Part shown: positions 35,969 to 44,819 of the stretch, piece after piece
How positions within the stretch are numbered: position 1 is the stretch's first letter
Layout: each line of letters opens with the position of its first letter
From: Ruminococcus sp. YE282
GTDB taxonomy: Bacteria > Bacillota > Clostridia > Oscillospirales > Acutalibacteraceae
Reading direction: 5' to 3'
Length of the DNA stretch: 64,000 nucleotides
Assembly (NCBI GenBank): GCA_900101355.1
Contig: FMUV01000009.1
Location: forward strand, 1 to 64,000
Notes under the pieces: model-generated
The model's database searches: none
The model's input: only the letters and a program-made list of their open reading frames with translations
What the model was told of the DNA's origin: nothing
Program-made: the position numbers and the translations under genes

Positions 35969-36544
35969 ATGTCACAATTAAAAAAGTTCTATGATTCTTG
36001 CAAAGAATTAAAAAATGTCTATGCGCTTGTTTGTATTGCAATGCTGCTTGCATTAAGAGTGGTATTGGGAATGTTTGCAAACGCAACACTTCCGTTCTTC
36101 GGTAACAATGTCAAAATTTCGGCAGCATTTTTGCCGATAGCCGCAACCGGAGCAATGTTCGGACCGTTTCCTGCCGCACTTGTGGGTGCATTGGGAGATA
36201 TAATCTCATTTTTGATAAGTCCGACCGGCGCATATTTTCCGGGATTCACTATAAGCGGTTTGATTACCGGATTGATTTACGGCTTTGCATTTTATAAAAA
36301 CAAGGTTACAATCCCGCGTGTTCTAATAGCATGGCTTGTTAATACATTTGCGGTAGAGACATTCCTTGCGGCTCTTTGGCTGTTTATGCTCTACGGCGCA
36401 AGCAAGGGAACACCTTATACCGTTTTTCTGTCTGCAAGATTTATAAGCCAGGCAGTAAAGTGCATCCCCGAGATGCTTCTGATTTTCGGAGTGGGAAAAC
36501 TTCTCGGAAATATTAACAAATCACTGTCATACAGATTAAATTGA
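35969..36544 (+). CDS. folT: Folate ECF transporter S component FolT
   Basis: The 191-residue membrane protein has about six helices and the FolT-type segments ALRVVLGMFANATLPFFG, AAFLPIAATGAMFGPFPAAL and GDIISFLISPTGAYFPGF. It binds folate and works with a shared ECF energising module, not present here. The THF riboswitch in its leader supports the assignment strongly. ATG 35969 behind TTGGAGGT is chosen over the longer frame. Having ribU and folT side by side, each under its own riboswitch and promoter, points to vitamin scavenging. Confidence 0.92.
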   Translation: MSQLKKFYDSCKELKNVYALVCIAMLLALRVVLGMFANATLPFFGNNVKISAAFLPIAATGAMFGPFPAALVGALGDIISFLISPTGAYFPGFTISGLITGLIYGFAFYKNKVTIPRVLIAWLVNTFAVETFLAALWLFMLYGASKGTPYTVFLSARFISQAVKCIPEMLLIFGVGKLLGNINKSLSYRLN

Positions 36545-36597
36545 GTCTTTTATATTCTGTGCCGTTTCTCTGTAATATAATTGTAATTATTGTTTTC

Positions 36598-36625
36598 TTG
36601 AATTTTATCGGGAATATGTTATAAT
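36598..36625 (+). promoter_or_regulatory. Candidate promoter for nrdR
   Basis: TTGAAT and TATAAT are 16 bases apart, 33 bases before the start codon. Confidence 0.55.
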
Positions 36626-36657
36626 TATTTAAGAGAATAATACAGGGGTGAAAGCAG

Positions 36658-37116
36658 ATGAAATGTCCATATTGCGGTTATGAAGAAAGCAAAGTTATTG
36701 ACTCACGTTCCGCTGATGACGGTGAGCGAATCCGCAGACGTCGTGAGTGCCTTAAGTGCGGCAAGCGTTTTACTACCCACGAGGTAATAGAGACCGTTCC
36801 GATAATCGTTGTTAAGCGTGACAAATCACGTGAAGTTTTTGACCGTAATAAGCTTACGGCAGGAATTTTGCGCGCCTGTGAAAAACGTCCTGTTTCAATT
36901 CAGCAGATTGAATCTATGGTTGACGAAATTGAAGCAAAAATCCAAAGCAGTCTTGACCGTGAGGTAACTACAATGCAGATTGGCGAGCTTGCCATGGAGC
37001 AGTTAAAGGCGGCTGACGAGGTGTCATATGTGCGTTTTGCTTCGGTTTATCGCCAGTTTAAGGATATTAATACCTTTATGGATGAGTTAAATAAACTCCT
37101 AACCGAAAAGAAATAA
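36658..37116 (+). CDS. nrdR: Transcriptional repressor NrdR
   Basis: NrdR represses ribonucleotide reductase genes in response to ATP/dATP. The 152-residue protein begins with a zinc ribbon (C3, C6, C31, C34) containing [15 protein letters not shown], followed by an ATP-cone domain ([28 protein letters not shown]). The length and motifs are fully typical. It has its own promoter and a strong terminator after it. No nrd gene or clear NrdR box is in the window. Confidence 0.97.
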   Translation: MKCPYCGYEESKVIDSRSADDGERIRRRRECLKCGKRFTTHEVIETVPIIVVKRDKSREVFDRNKLTAGILRACEKRPVSIQQIESMVDEIEAKIQSSLDREVTTMQIGELAMEQLKAADEVSYVRFASVYRQFKDINTFMDELNKLLTEKK

Positions 37117-37227
37117 TATACATCACGGTGTTCTGTGTTAAGCAGAACCTTGTTAATCAAATTTTCGGTTAAACTTATTTTGTAAGGGTGCAAGTCCTTA
37201 TATGACAACTTTAAAATATAAAAAAAT

Positions 37228-37262
37228 CAGAGGTCAGGCAAAACAGCCTGACCTCTGTTGTT
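37228..37262 (+). terminator. Terminator after nrdR
   Basis: The perfect 12-bp stem CAGAGGTCAGGC / GCCTGACCTCTG is followed by TTGTTT. Between nrdR and this lies a small hairpin GTTCTG/CAGAAC (37130-37148) of unclear use. Confidence 0.9.
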
Positions 37263-37377
37263 TAAAGTCTTAAATCGGAGCAACCTCTGCTTTCAAGAAG
37301 CAGAATTTGCGACAGATTGCAAGGGTGCAAAGGAGCGTCAGCTCCTTAGGGGTTCTGCGGGGATTATAACTCCCGCC
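37262..37377 (-). repeat. Dispersed structured element, copy F
   Basis: On the minus strand it holds GCGGGA TTATAA-type TCCCCGC, GGAGC TGAC GCTCC, TTTGCACCCTTGCAATC, TCTGC..GCAGA and CTCCGATTTAA. Its left part is missing: it starts inside the first hairpin region, next to the iscU terminator. Confidence 0.78.
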
Positions 37378-37417
37378 AAAAAACCGAATGGTACCCACCT
37401 AAGAGGTGAGTACCATC
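37378..37417 (-). terminator. Terminator of the iscS-iscU operon
   Basis: On the minus strand ATGGTACTCACCT / AGGTGGGTACCAT is followed by TCGGTTTTTT, 27 bases after the iscU stop. Confidence 0.92.
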
Positions 37418-37443
37418 TGCACTACGTTATATTTTATTTGTTA

Positions 37444-37872
37444 TCAGCCGCAAGAGCATGATGTGCACTCAGGTACTGTGCCGACAATCGGTTCGGGGTC
37501 AATGCCCTTTTTCTTGTAATAGTCGGAAACAGCAGCCTTGATAGCCTGCTCAGCCAAAACAGAGCAGTGAACCTTTACCGGCGGAAGTCCGTCCAAAGCT
37601 TCCATAACTGCCTTGTTTGTAAGCTTTAAAGCTTCTTCAATCGGCTTGCCCTTGATAAGCTCGGTTGCCATACTGCTTGTGGCAATAGCTGCGCCGCAGC
37701 CGAATGTTTTAAATTTTACATCAGTGATAATGTCATTATCAACCTTGATGTACATTTTCATAATATCTCCGCACTTTGAGTTGCCAACTTCGCCAATGCC
37801 GTCTGCATTTTCAATTTCGCCGACATTACGCGGATTTGCAAAGTGATCCATAACCTTTTCCGAATAAGCCAT
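37444..37872 (-). CDS. iscU: Iron-sulfur cluster scaffold IscU/NifU-like
   Basis: The protein assembles Fe-S clusters from sulfur given by the desulfurase encoded upstream. The 142-residue protein has the three scaffold cysteines C34, C59 and C103, with D36 in NSKCGD. The C-terminal tail has three extra cysteines (PECTSCSCG). Classic IscU lacks that tail, although I believe several clostridial NifU-like proteins carry something similar. The gene follows iscS by 39 bases on the minus strand. No iscA, iscR, hscA or fdx genes are nearby, so this is a minimal two-gene NifS/NifU set as in many anaerobes. Confidence 0.93.
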   Translation of the reverse strand: MAYSEKVMDHFANPRNVGEIENADGIGEVGNSKCGDIMKMYIKVDNDIITDVKFKTFGCGAAIATSSMATELIKGKPIEEALKLTNKAVMEALDGLPPVKVHCSVLAEQAIKAAVSDYYKKKGIDPEPIVGTVPECTSCSCG

Positions 37873-37911
37873 ATATATTTACCTCCTGTTTATTACATTT
37901 ATAATTCCTGA

Positions 37912-39111
37912 TTATTTTTGAGCCGCTTCGGCTGCCTCACGCTTTTTAATATCTTCCCAAAGCGGAGACATAGCTCTCAGATAATTAACAATTTCAGGTA
38001 CTACCTTTAAGATATAGTCAATATCCTCCTCTGTGTTGTCGTCAGAGAACGAAAGTCGCATACTTCCGTGTGCAATTTCGTGAGGAAGACCGATAGCAAG
38101 CAAAACGTGACTTGGGTCAAGACTGCCTGAAGTGCATGCAGAACCTGATGAAGCGGAAATTCCGTTGAGGTCAAGCTTAAGAAGCAGACTTTCACCCTCA
38201 ATTCCCTCAAAGCACATATTAACGTTACCCGGCAGACGGTGAACTCTGTCGCCGTTAATTCTTGAACGCTCGATTTTAAGCAGTCCGTCAATGAGTCTGT
38301 CACGCATTTTTGTGAGCTTTGCGCATCTTTCGTCCATAGTATCGACAGCCATCTGCAAAGCTGCGTCAAGACCTACGATTCCCGGAACGTTCTCTGTGCC
38401 GGCACGCTTGTTTCTTTCTTGTGCGCCGCCCTCAATGAGGTTGTCTATTCTGATGCCGCGTCTGATATAAAGCAGTCCGCAGCCCTTTGGACCGTGTATT
38501 TTGTGAGCTGTCATAGAGAGCAGGTCAATATTCTGCTCAACGACATTAATTTTTACATAACCGGCAGATTGTACAGCGTCTGTGTGAAAAAGTACCTTGT
38601 GCTTTTTGCAGATTTCGCCGATTTCTTTAATAGGCTGAATTGTGCCGATTTCGTTGTTTGCATACATAATCGAAACAATTGCCGTATCTTCTCTTATTGC
38701 GTTTTCAACATCTTCGGGATGAACGATGCCGTTTTCGTAAACGTCAAGATATGTTACCTCAAAGCCTTCTTTTTCAAGTGCCTTGCAAGTGTGAAGAATT
38801 GCGTGATGCTCAAACTTTGAAGTAATAATATGTTTTTTGCCCTTTGCTTTAAGCGCATGGCAAACACCCTTAAGAGCCCAGTTGTCCGACTCGCTTCCGC
38901 CTGAAGTGAAGTAAATCTCGCTTGCGTGAGCGGCGCCGAGGTTTTTGGCAATATTTTCTCTTGCTTTTTCAACTGCTTCTTTGGCTTTTCCGCCTATTTT
39001 GTAAAGGCTTGACGGGTTGCCGTAGTAAGTTGTAAGGTACGGCATCATTTTGTCGAGCACTTCGGGTGCGATTTTTGTTGTAGCCGAGTTATCGGCATAA
39101 ATTTCTCTCAT
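37912..39111 (-). CDS. iscS: Cysteine desulfurase IscS/NifS
   Basis: This PLP enzyme takes sulfur from cysteine for Fe-S clusters and tRNA thiolation. The 399-residue protein has PLP lysine K204 in [11 protein letters not shown] and the catalytic cysteine C326 in [15 protein letters not shown]. That loop belongs to the group I IscS/NifS type. The frame opens at GTG 39120, but AAGGTG overlaps that codon and sets ATG 39111. It is followed by iscU and preceded by rnhA, 21 bases away on the same strand, so all three may be one operon. It is the probable sulfur source for MnmA (14938-16011). Confidence 0.95.
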   Translation of the reverse strand: MREIYADNSATTKIAPEVLDKMMPYLTTYYGNPSSLYKIGGKAKEAVEKARENIAKNLGAAHASEIYFTSGGSESDNWALKGVCHALKAKGKKHIITSKFEHHAILHTCKALEKEGFEVTYLDVYENGIVHPEDVENAIREDTAIVSIMYANNEIGTIQPIKEIGEICKKHKVLFHTDAVQSAGYVKINVVEQNIDLLSMTAHKIHGPKGCGLLYIRRGIRIDNLIEGGAQERNKRAGTENVPGIVGLDAALQMAVDTMDERCAKLTKMRDRLIDGLLKIERSRINGDRVHRLPGNVNMCFEGIEGESLLLKLDLNGISASSGSACTSGSLDPSHVLLAIGLPHEIAHGSMRLSFSDDNTEEDIDYILKVVPEIVNYLRAMSPLWEDIKKREAAEAAQK

Positions 39112-39132
39112 ATATATCACCTTCGCAAATCA

Positions 39133-39570
39133 TTAAATATATTTTTGTGCGGCTGCAACGGCAAGTCTGTCACATCTCTCGTTTTCGGGATGACCTGCGT
39201 GACCTTTTACCCACACAACCTCAACCTTGTGTACTTCGCAAAGATTCAAAAGACTTTCCCAAAGTTCAGGATTGAGGGCAGGTTCTTTTTTGTTACGCAT
39301 CCAACCGTTTGCTTTCCACTTTTTTGCCCAGCCGAGCTTTAATGCGTTGCATACATACTGAGAATCGCTGTACAGCGTTACTTCGCACGGCTGCTTTAGT
39401 GCACCGAGGGCGTTTATCACCGCCGAAAGCTCCATTCGGTTATTGGTGGTATTAGCCTCTCCGCCCGAAAGTTCCTTTTCGTGGCCGTTGTACCTCAAAA
39501 TTGCTCCCCATCCTCCCGGACCGGGGTTGCCGCTGCAAGCGCCGTCCGTAAAAACATCTACGTGTTTCAA
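39133..39570 (-). CDS. rnhA: Ribonuclease HI
   Basis: The enzyme cuts RNA in RNA-DNA hybrids. With the TTG start at 39570 it has 145 residues. Motifs are [19 protein letters not shown] (first Asp), the Glu in [17 protein letters not shown] (third acid), and [15 protein letters not shown] (His loop and last Asp), so all four catalytic acids are present. The longer frame reaches 39624, but its first 18 residues match nothing in the family, and AAGGAG lies 7 bases upstream of the TTG. Lack of an N-terminal hybrid-binding domain marks it as the bacterial HI type. Confidence 0.94.
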   Translation of the reverse strand: MKHVDVFTDGACSGNPGPGGWGAILRYNGHEKELSGGEANTTNNRMELSAVINALGALKQPCEVTLYSDSQYVCNALKLGWAKKWKANGWMRNKKEPALNPELWESLLNLCEVHKVEVVWVKGHAGHPENERCDRLAVAAAQKYI

Positions 39571-39879
39571 GCAAATTCTCCTTATGCAATGATTGTGCAA
39601 CACTGCATTTTTGCCGTATCGCATTTATTACCTATTATAATACTCTGAATTGATAATTGCAACCATTATTTATTAATATTGCCAATTAGAGAGAGTTAAT
39701 GTATAATAGTTTACAATGCATACAGGTTAGACTCTGCTAACTATTATTTTACGGCTTAATTTCCCAAAAGTCAAGCGATTTTACTAAAAACCTATAAATT
39801 CGGTATACATTAGGAACAACGCCGCAAATTTCCTCCTGTTTGTTGCTTAAAATAAAATGTCTTTAATTCTTTTAATGCC

Positions 39880-39909
39880 TTGACACAATGACTGTATCTG
39901 AGGTAGAAT
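39880..39909 (+). promoter_or_regulatory. Promoter of the RNase J gene
   Basis: TTGACA and TAGAAT are 18 bases apart. This leaves a leader of about 225 nt. The region 39571-39879 between divergent rnhA and this promoter has no other feature I can support. Confidence 0.7.
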
Positions 39910-39960
39910 AAATAAATATATTATGAAGTAGTATATATTTAACTAAAAATGGGAATAAAT

Positions 39961-40100
39961 TCCGTAGGATTTACGGATTAAATCAGAAGAAAAATTTGCC
40001 GTGAATATGGCCGCTAAATATTCTTGTCTTTTGACGGCGACAAATTATAATATTCTGTATTTATTTTATTTTTATACAGAATTTAGTCTGATTCTTCTGA
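39961..40100 (+). ncRNA. Structured leader of RNase J (candidate cis-regulatory RNA)
   Basis: By eye it forms a small hairpin, TCCGTA (39961-39966) / TACGGA (39972-39977), followed by a three-way junction. P1 is TCAGAAGAA (39983-39991) / TTCTTCTGA (40092-40100). P2 is AATTTG (39993-39998) / CAAATT (40041-40046), continued by CCGT/ACGG and a terminal GAATAT/ATATTC stem. P3 is ATTCTGTAT (40052-40060) / ATACAGAAT (40074-40082). It lies in the leader, 40 bases before the start codon. It matches no RNA family I recognise. Confidence 0.6.
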
Positions 40101-40140
40101 ATATATATTTTAAATTTTAAATAAACACGGAGGTAAATTT

Positions 40141-42012
40141 GTGAGTACACAAACCAAAAAAACAAGTAACAAATCAAAACAGAATTGGTACTCAAAGAAC
40201 AAAAAAAATACACCAAATCAGTTTTCAAAGGCTTCAAATCAGGGAAGAAGACCTAACAATTCAAAGGAATTTGCAAATTTTGAGAGCTTTCAGAGAAGTC
40301 AAAACGCACAAAAGGGCAAAAAACCCTACTATAAAAAGTCAAATTCCGCAAAAAAACCGTCGGTTAAAATCTCGTTTCTCGGCGGACTTAATGAAATCGG
40401 CAAAAACATTACCTTGATTGAGTGTCAAAACGACATCATAATTGTTGACTGCGGAATGGCATTTCCTGACGGAGATATGCTTGGCGTTGACCTTGTAATT
40501 CCGGATTTTACTTATATTGAACAAAATGAAGACAGAGTAAAGGGCTTGGTTCTTACCCACGGTCACGAAGACCATATCGGAGGGCTTCCGTTCTTGCTCT
40601 CAAAAGTAAATATCCCGATTTTCGGTACTCCGCTTACGCTGGGGCTTGTTGAAAACAAACTTCGGGAACACAGCCTTATCAGCTCCGCAAAACTTAATGT
40701 TGTTAATGCAGGCGATGTAATAAGGCTCGGCTGTATGAGTGTTAAGTTTATTCACGTTAATCACTCAGTTCCCGATGCGGTTGCATTTGCAATCAAAACC
40801 CCGGCAGGAACAATAGTTCACACAGGTGACTTTAAAATTGACTGTACTCCTATTACAGGCGATATGATTGATTTGTCAAGCTTTGCACAGGTTGGCGACG
40901 AGGGCGTCCTTGCTTTGCTTGCCGAAAGCACCAATGCTGAACGCCCCGGCTATACTCCGACCGAAAGACTTGTGTCGGGAAGTTTTGATAATTTATTCAG
41001 AAGTGCCGAGAAATACAGAATTATTATTGCAACATTTGCTTCAAATGTAAACAGAGTTCAGCAGATTATTGACTGCGCTGAAAAGTACGGCAGAAAAGTT
41101 GCCTTTTCGGGCAGAAGTATGGTCAACTATATGGAGGTTGCCAAAAAGCTCGGATATCTTCACGTTCCCGAAAACATATTAATAGATATTGATATGCTTG
41201 ACAAATATCTTCCCGAAGAGATTGTTCTTGTAACAACCGGAAGCCAGGGAGAACCTATGAGCGCCTTGTCAAGAATGGCATACTCTGACCACCGCAAGGT
41301 TGTTGTAGGAGAGGGCGATTTTATTATAATTTCGGCTAATCCTATTCCCGGCAACGAAAAAACAGTCGGCAACGTTGTTGACGAGTTGCTTAAAAGAGGC
41401 TGTAAGGTTATTTACGAATCAATGTATGAGGTTCATGTTTCCGGACACGCTTGTCAGGAGGAACTTAAAATTATCCACAGGCTTGTAAAGCCAAAGTATT
41501 TTATTCCGGTGCACGGTGAGCAGAAGCACCTCAGAAAGCACGCAGAACTTGCAGAATTTCTCGGAATGAACAAAAAGAATATATATATCGGCGATGTCGG
41601 AAGCACTGTTGAAGTAAACGAAAGCTATATGAAAGAGCTTGCTCCGGTTCCGTCGGGAAAAGTATTTGTTGACGGTCTCGGCGTGGGTGATGTCGGCAGC
41701 ATAGTTCTGCGCGACAGAAAGCACCTTGGACAGGACGGCCTTATAATAATAGTTGCTTCGCTTGACGTTTACGACGGCCACGTAATCAGCGGACCAGATA
41801 TTGTGTCAAGAGGATTTGTTTATGTTCGTGAAAGCGAGGGACTTCTTGACGAGGTCAAGCAACTTGCCCTTTCAATTTTGGAAGATTGTGCAAACAAAAA
41901 TGTTCACGAGTGGGGAATAATCAAAAATCGCATTAAGGAAGAAATTGCAAAGTTGATTGCTCAGCGCACACGCAGAGCACCGATGATTTTGCCGATTTTA
42001 CAGGAAGTATAA
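40141..42012 (+). CDS. rnj: Ribonuclease J
   Basis: The metallo-beta-lactamase/beta-CASP nuclease has 5'-3' exo- and endonuclease activity on mRNA and rRNA. The 623-residue protein has a basic, disordered N-terminal extension (1-70) rich in Lys, Asn and Ser. Then come the MBL motifs, including HGHEDH at 140-145 and HTGDFKID, the beta-CASP region (TTGSQGEPMSALSRM, SGHACQEELK, PVHGEQKHL), and a C-terminal dimerisation domain. The extension of about 70 residues is longer than in Bacillus RNase J1 and may bind RNA. Translation starts at GTG 40141 behind CGGAGGT. The long structured leader suggests control at the RNA level, perhaps by its own product. Confidence 0.96.
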   Translation: MSTQTKKTSNKSKQNWYSKNKKNTPNQFSKASNQGRRPNNSKEFANFESFQRSQNAQKGKKPYYKKSNSAKKPSVKISFLGGLNEIGKNITLIECQNDIIIVDCGMAFPDGDMLGVDLVIPDFTYIEQNEDRVKGLVLTHGHEDHIGGLPFLLSKVNIPIFGTPLTLGLVENKLREHSLISSAKLNVVNAGDVIRLGCMSVKFIHVNHSVPDAVAFAIKTPAGTIVHTGDFKIDCTPITGDMIDLSSFAQVGDEGVLALLAESTNAERPGYTPTERLVSGSFDNLFRSAEKYRIIIATFASNVNRVQQIIDCAEKYGRKVAFSGRSMVNYMEVAKKLGYLHVPENILIDIDMLDKYLPEEIVLVTTGSQGEPMSALSRMAYSDHRKVVVGEGDFIIISANPIPGNEKTVGNVVDELLKRGCKVIYESMYEVHVSGHACQEELKIIHRLVKPKYFIPVHGEQKHLRKHAELAEFLGMNKKNIYIGDVGSTVEVNESYMKELAPVPSGKVFVDGLGVGDVGSIVLRDRKHLGQDGLIIIVASLDVYDGHVISGPDIVSRGFVYVRESEGLLDEVKQLALSILEDCANKNVHEWGIIKNRIKEEIAKLIAQRTRRAPMILPILQEV

Positions 42013-42155
42013 CCTAAGTACAGATGTATCCGTCTTTGAGGCGGAATGAGATATTCGGAATTTCAGCGGAAGTTATAATCTTCCGCTGAAGCCCTGAGGG
42101 GCTGACGTTTTTATACACTGCCTGCAATTTATGCAGGATTTGCTTTGACTTAAAT
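42008..42155 (+). repeat. Dispersed structured element, copy B
   Basis: It starts TATAACCTAAGTACAGATG, overlapping the RNase J stop codon. It has a perfect hairpin TTTCAGCGGAAG (42061-42072) / CTTCCGCTGAA (42080-42090), then GAGGGGCTGACG, and TGCCTGCAATTTATGCAGG. Its last hairpin is eroded. It lies between RNase J and gdpP in the gene direction. Confidence 0.78.
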
Positions 42156-42272
42156 ATTTTACTGATATGTGTTCAAAACTGCGGCTAAATTCCGCTTTTG
42201 AACGCACACGTTCTTAGTTTATCGTTAATAACTGTCTTATATTAAACTCTTAACTCAAAACAGGAGTAGATT

Positions 42273-44225
42273 ATGAAACGAAAGCATTGGACGCTGACGC
42301 CTTGGTTTCTGATTTTTGCTATGGCAATGCTGATGATGACAATGGCGACTTACAGCTACAATAAAATATTGTGCTATATCGAGCTTGGCATAACTGTCGG
42401 TGCTTTTACGATTGTAATTGTATTGTCGATTCGATTTCAAAATTATATAAAAGGTATTGTTAAGAGTACCGCAGAAAAAATAAAGGGCTTTAATCCCGAG
42501 CACCTTGAAAAGTACAAATATCCTGTTGCGGTTTCAGGCAAGGACGGCGACATACTTTGGTGCAACGCCCGCTTTCGCAAGGTTATGTGTGGCGGCAAAA
42601 GCCCTGAGGGCGAGAGCATAAACGCATATTTATCCGGTTTTGATATCAGCAAGGTGTGCGACAGCGAGGGTGTTGACATTGCGTGCGACGGCAAGGAGTT
42701 TACGGCTTTTTGTGTGTCGGCAGGCGACGGAATAGTATGCCATTTCTTTGAAAATACATATTATAAAAACATAGTTCGTGAATATCACTCAACAATGCCC
42801 TGCGTTGCCCTGATTTCTTTTGATAATGCGGAGGACTTCTTTAATGATTCCGACGAAGCGTATTCCGAGATAGTGGCTTCGGTTGAAACATCGCTTCAAA
42901 AATGGGCGGCGGAGTACAACGCTCTTTACAAGAGAGTCGGAACCAACCGTTATATGATAATTTTTAAAGATTCGGACATTGATAAAATGACTGCCGCAAA
43001 GTTTCCGATTCTCAAAACAATTCGCTCAATTAACGCAAACCATCTTACAGCCACTATTTCTGTCGGACTAAGCAGAGGAGAAAAGCTTATTAAAGACAGC
43101 GAGATGAACGCTCGAAAAGCCCTTGAAATGGCACTCGGCAGAGGCGGCGACCAAGTAGCTATACTCAGCAATAACAGTTATGAATTTTTTGGCGGCAAGG
43201 CGGCTGCAACCGAAAAGGTGAGCAAGGTGCGTATGAGAGTAATTGCCAACGCCCTGAGCCGTGCCGTTTGCGACGCCGATAAAGTTTTTATTATGGGTCA
43301 CAGGTTTTCTGATCTTGACTGCGTGGGTGCTGCAATAGGACTTCAATGCATAATGGAAAAGTCTTTTAAGCGTTACAGCAAAGTTGTAATCAACCGTGAA
43401 ACCTCAATGGCAAAGCAGTTGATTGATTATGCTTCGGAAAGACTTGAGGAAGAAATTTTTATCACTCCGCAAGAAGCAGAAAGAGGCGTAACCCCCAGAA
43501 CTCTGCTTATTGTTGTTGACACGCACATTGAACATTCTCTTGAGAGTCCTCAGCTTTATGAAAAGTGCAGACGTGTAATAGTAATTGACCACCACCGCAA
43601 GGCGGTTAACTACATTAACAACGCCCTTGTGTTTTGCCACGAACCTTCGGCGTCATCCGCGTCGGAAATGTGCAGTGAAATTATAAGCTGTCTTGACGAC
43701 TCACCGCTCGGCTATGTTCAGGCTGACGCCCTTTTGTCAGGCATTATGCTTGACACAAAGAATTTTGTGCTTAAAACAGGCGTAAGAACGTTTGAAGCTG
43801 CCGCTTATCTTCGCAAAAAGGGTGCAAACACCCTTACTGTAAAAGAGATGTTCTCAGGCAGTATTGAAACTTATCGTGAGAAAGTGGACATTGTTTGCAG
43901 TTCCCAGGTTTACAGAGGGTGTGCAATTTCGTTTTCAAAACATTCCTCGGCGGACGTAAGACTTGCGGCGGCACAAGCCGCAGACGAAATGCTTACGCTC
44001 AAAGGAATAAGCGCATCGTTTGTTATATTTAATGATAATGACAAGATAAACATTTCCGCCCGCAGTTACGGACGTGTAAATGTTCAGATAATAATGGAAA
44101 AACTCGGCGGCGGCGGTCACCAGACGATGGCGGCAACCCAGCTTGAGAAGAACGCCAAAGACACGGTTTATCATCTGCTTGTGTCTGCGATTGATTCAGT
44201 GCTTGACGACGCCGATAATTCCTAA
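42273..44225 (+). CDS. gdpP: Cyclic-di-AMP phosphodiesterase GdpP
   Basis: GdpP breaks down c-di-AMP, which controls potassium, osmotic balance and wall homeostasis. The 650-residue protein has two N-terminal helices (about 8-50), a PAS-like domain (about 75-165), a degenerate GGDEF domain (about 165-300; no intact GGDEF motif) and a C-terminal DHH/DHHA1 phosphoesterase. H343, D347 and D349 are in MGHRFSDLD, D439-H440-H441 form the DHH, and the GGGGHQ motif lies near 612. It starts at an ATG behind CAGGAG. It heads the block gdpP-rplI-dnaB, an order common in Firmicutes, with a 16-base gap to rplI. Confidence 0.95.
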   Translation: MKRKHWTLTPWFLIFAMAMLMMTMATYSYNKILCYIELGITVGAFTIVIVLSIRFQNYIKGIVKSTAEKIKGFNPEHLEKYKYPVAVSGKDGDILWCNARFRKVMCGGKSPEGESINAYLSGFDISKVCDSEGVDIACDGKEFTAFCVSAGDGIVCHFFENTYYKNIVREYHSTMPCVALISFDNAEDFFNDSDEAYSEIVASVETSLQKWAAEYNALYKRVGTNRYMIIFKDSDIDKMTAAKFPILKTIRSINANHLTATISVGLSRGEKLIKDSEMNARKALEMALGRGGDQVAILSNNSYEFFGGKAAATEKVSKVRMRVIANALSRAVCDADKVFIMGHRFSDLDCVGAAIGLQCIMEKSFKRYSKVVINRETSMAKQLIDYASERLEEEIFITPQEAERGVTPRTLLIVVDTHIEHSLESPQLYEKCRRVIVIDHHRKAVNYINNALVFCHEPSASSASEMCSEIISCLDDSPLGYVQADALLSGIMLDTKNFVLKTGVRTFEAAAYLRKKGANTLTVKEMFSGSIETYREKVDIVCSSQVYRGCAISFSKHSSADVRLAAAQAADEMLTLKGISASFVIFNDNDKINISARSYGRVNVQIIMEKLGGGGHQTMAATQLEKNAKDTVYHLLVSAIDSVLDDADNS

Positions 44226-44241
44226 GAAAGGATTGTAGATT

Positions 44242-44691
44242 ATGAAAGTTATTTTATTGCAGGACATAAAAGCCCTCGGAAAAAAGGGAGAGCTTGTTGA
44301 GGCATCGGACGGTTACGCACGTAACTATTTGCTGCCGAAAAAACTCGCCAAAGAGGCTAATGCCCAGGCTATGAATGAATATAAAAATGCAGAAAATTCC
44401 AAGAACTTTAAACTTGCCACCGCAAAGGCGCAGGCTGAAAGCCAAAAGAAAACTCTTGAGGGCAAAAAGTTCGTTATGACCGCAAAGGCAGGTCAGGGCG
44501 GAAGATTGTTTGGCAGTATTACCGCAAAGCAAATTGCCGAAGAAATCAAAAAGCAGTACAACATTCCCGTTGACAAACGCAAGGTTGTGCTTGAACGTGA
44601 CATAAAGGAATTTGGCACATATTCTGCCGAAGTTAAGTTGTTTACGGGAATTTCGGCAAAAATAGACGTTCAGGTGTCAGAACAGAAATAA
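44242..44691 (+). CDS. rplI: 50S ribosomal protein L9
   Basis: The 149-residue protein has the classic N-terminal domain MKVILLQDIKALGKKGELV...DGYARNYLLPK, a long helical linker and a C-terminal domain (LFGSITAKQIAEEI, GTYSAEVKLF). L9 binds 23S rRNA near the L1 stalk. The start follows AGAAAGGA. Its position between gdpP and dnaB is the standard Firmicutes arrangement. Confidence 0.98.
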   Translation: MKVILLQDIKALGKKGELVEASDGYARNYLLPKKLAKEANAQAMNEYKNAENSKNFKLATAKAQAESQKKTLEGKKFVMTAKAGQGGRLFGSITAKQIAEEIKKQYNIPVDKRKVVLERDIKEFGTYSAEVKLFTGISAKIDVQVSEQK

Positions 44692-44819
44692 TCTTTTAAA
44701 AAGTTTTTATATTGTTGATTTACGGCGAAATCTTTACTGCGATTTATATATATCAATGTTTGATTTGGTGCCGTAAGAACCGAAATCTTATCCGAAAAGC
44801 AATATGTTTGGAGTACAAA

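Noticed and set aside
37130..37148. Small hairpin GTTCTG/CAGAAC after nrdR
   Set aside because: It has no T-run and lies before a much stronger terminator; too short to name a function.
39571..39624. N-terminal extension of RNase HI
   Set aside because: The 18 residues do not match the family, and a good RBS points to TTG 39570.
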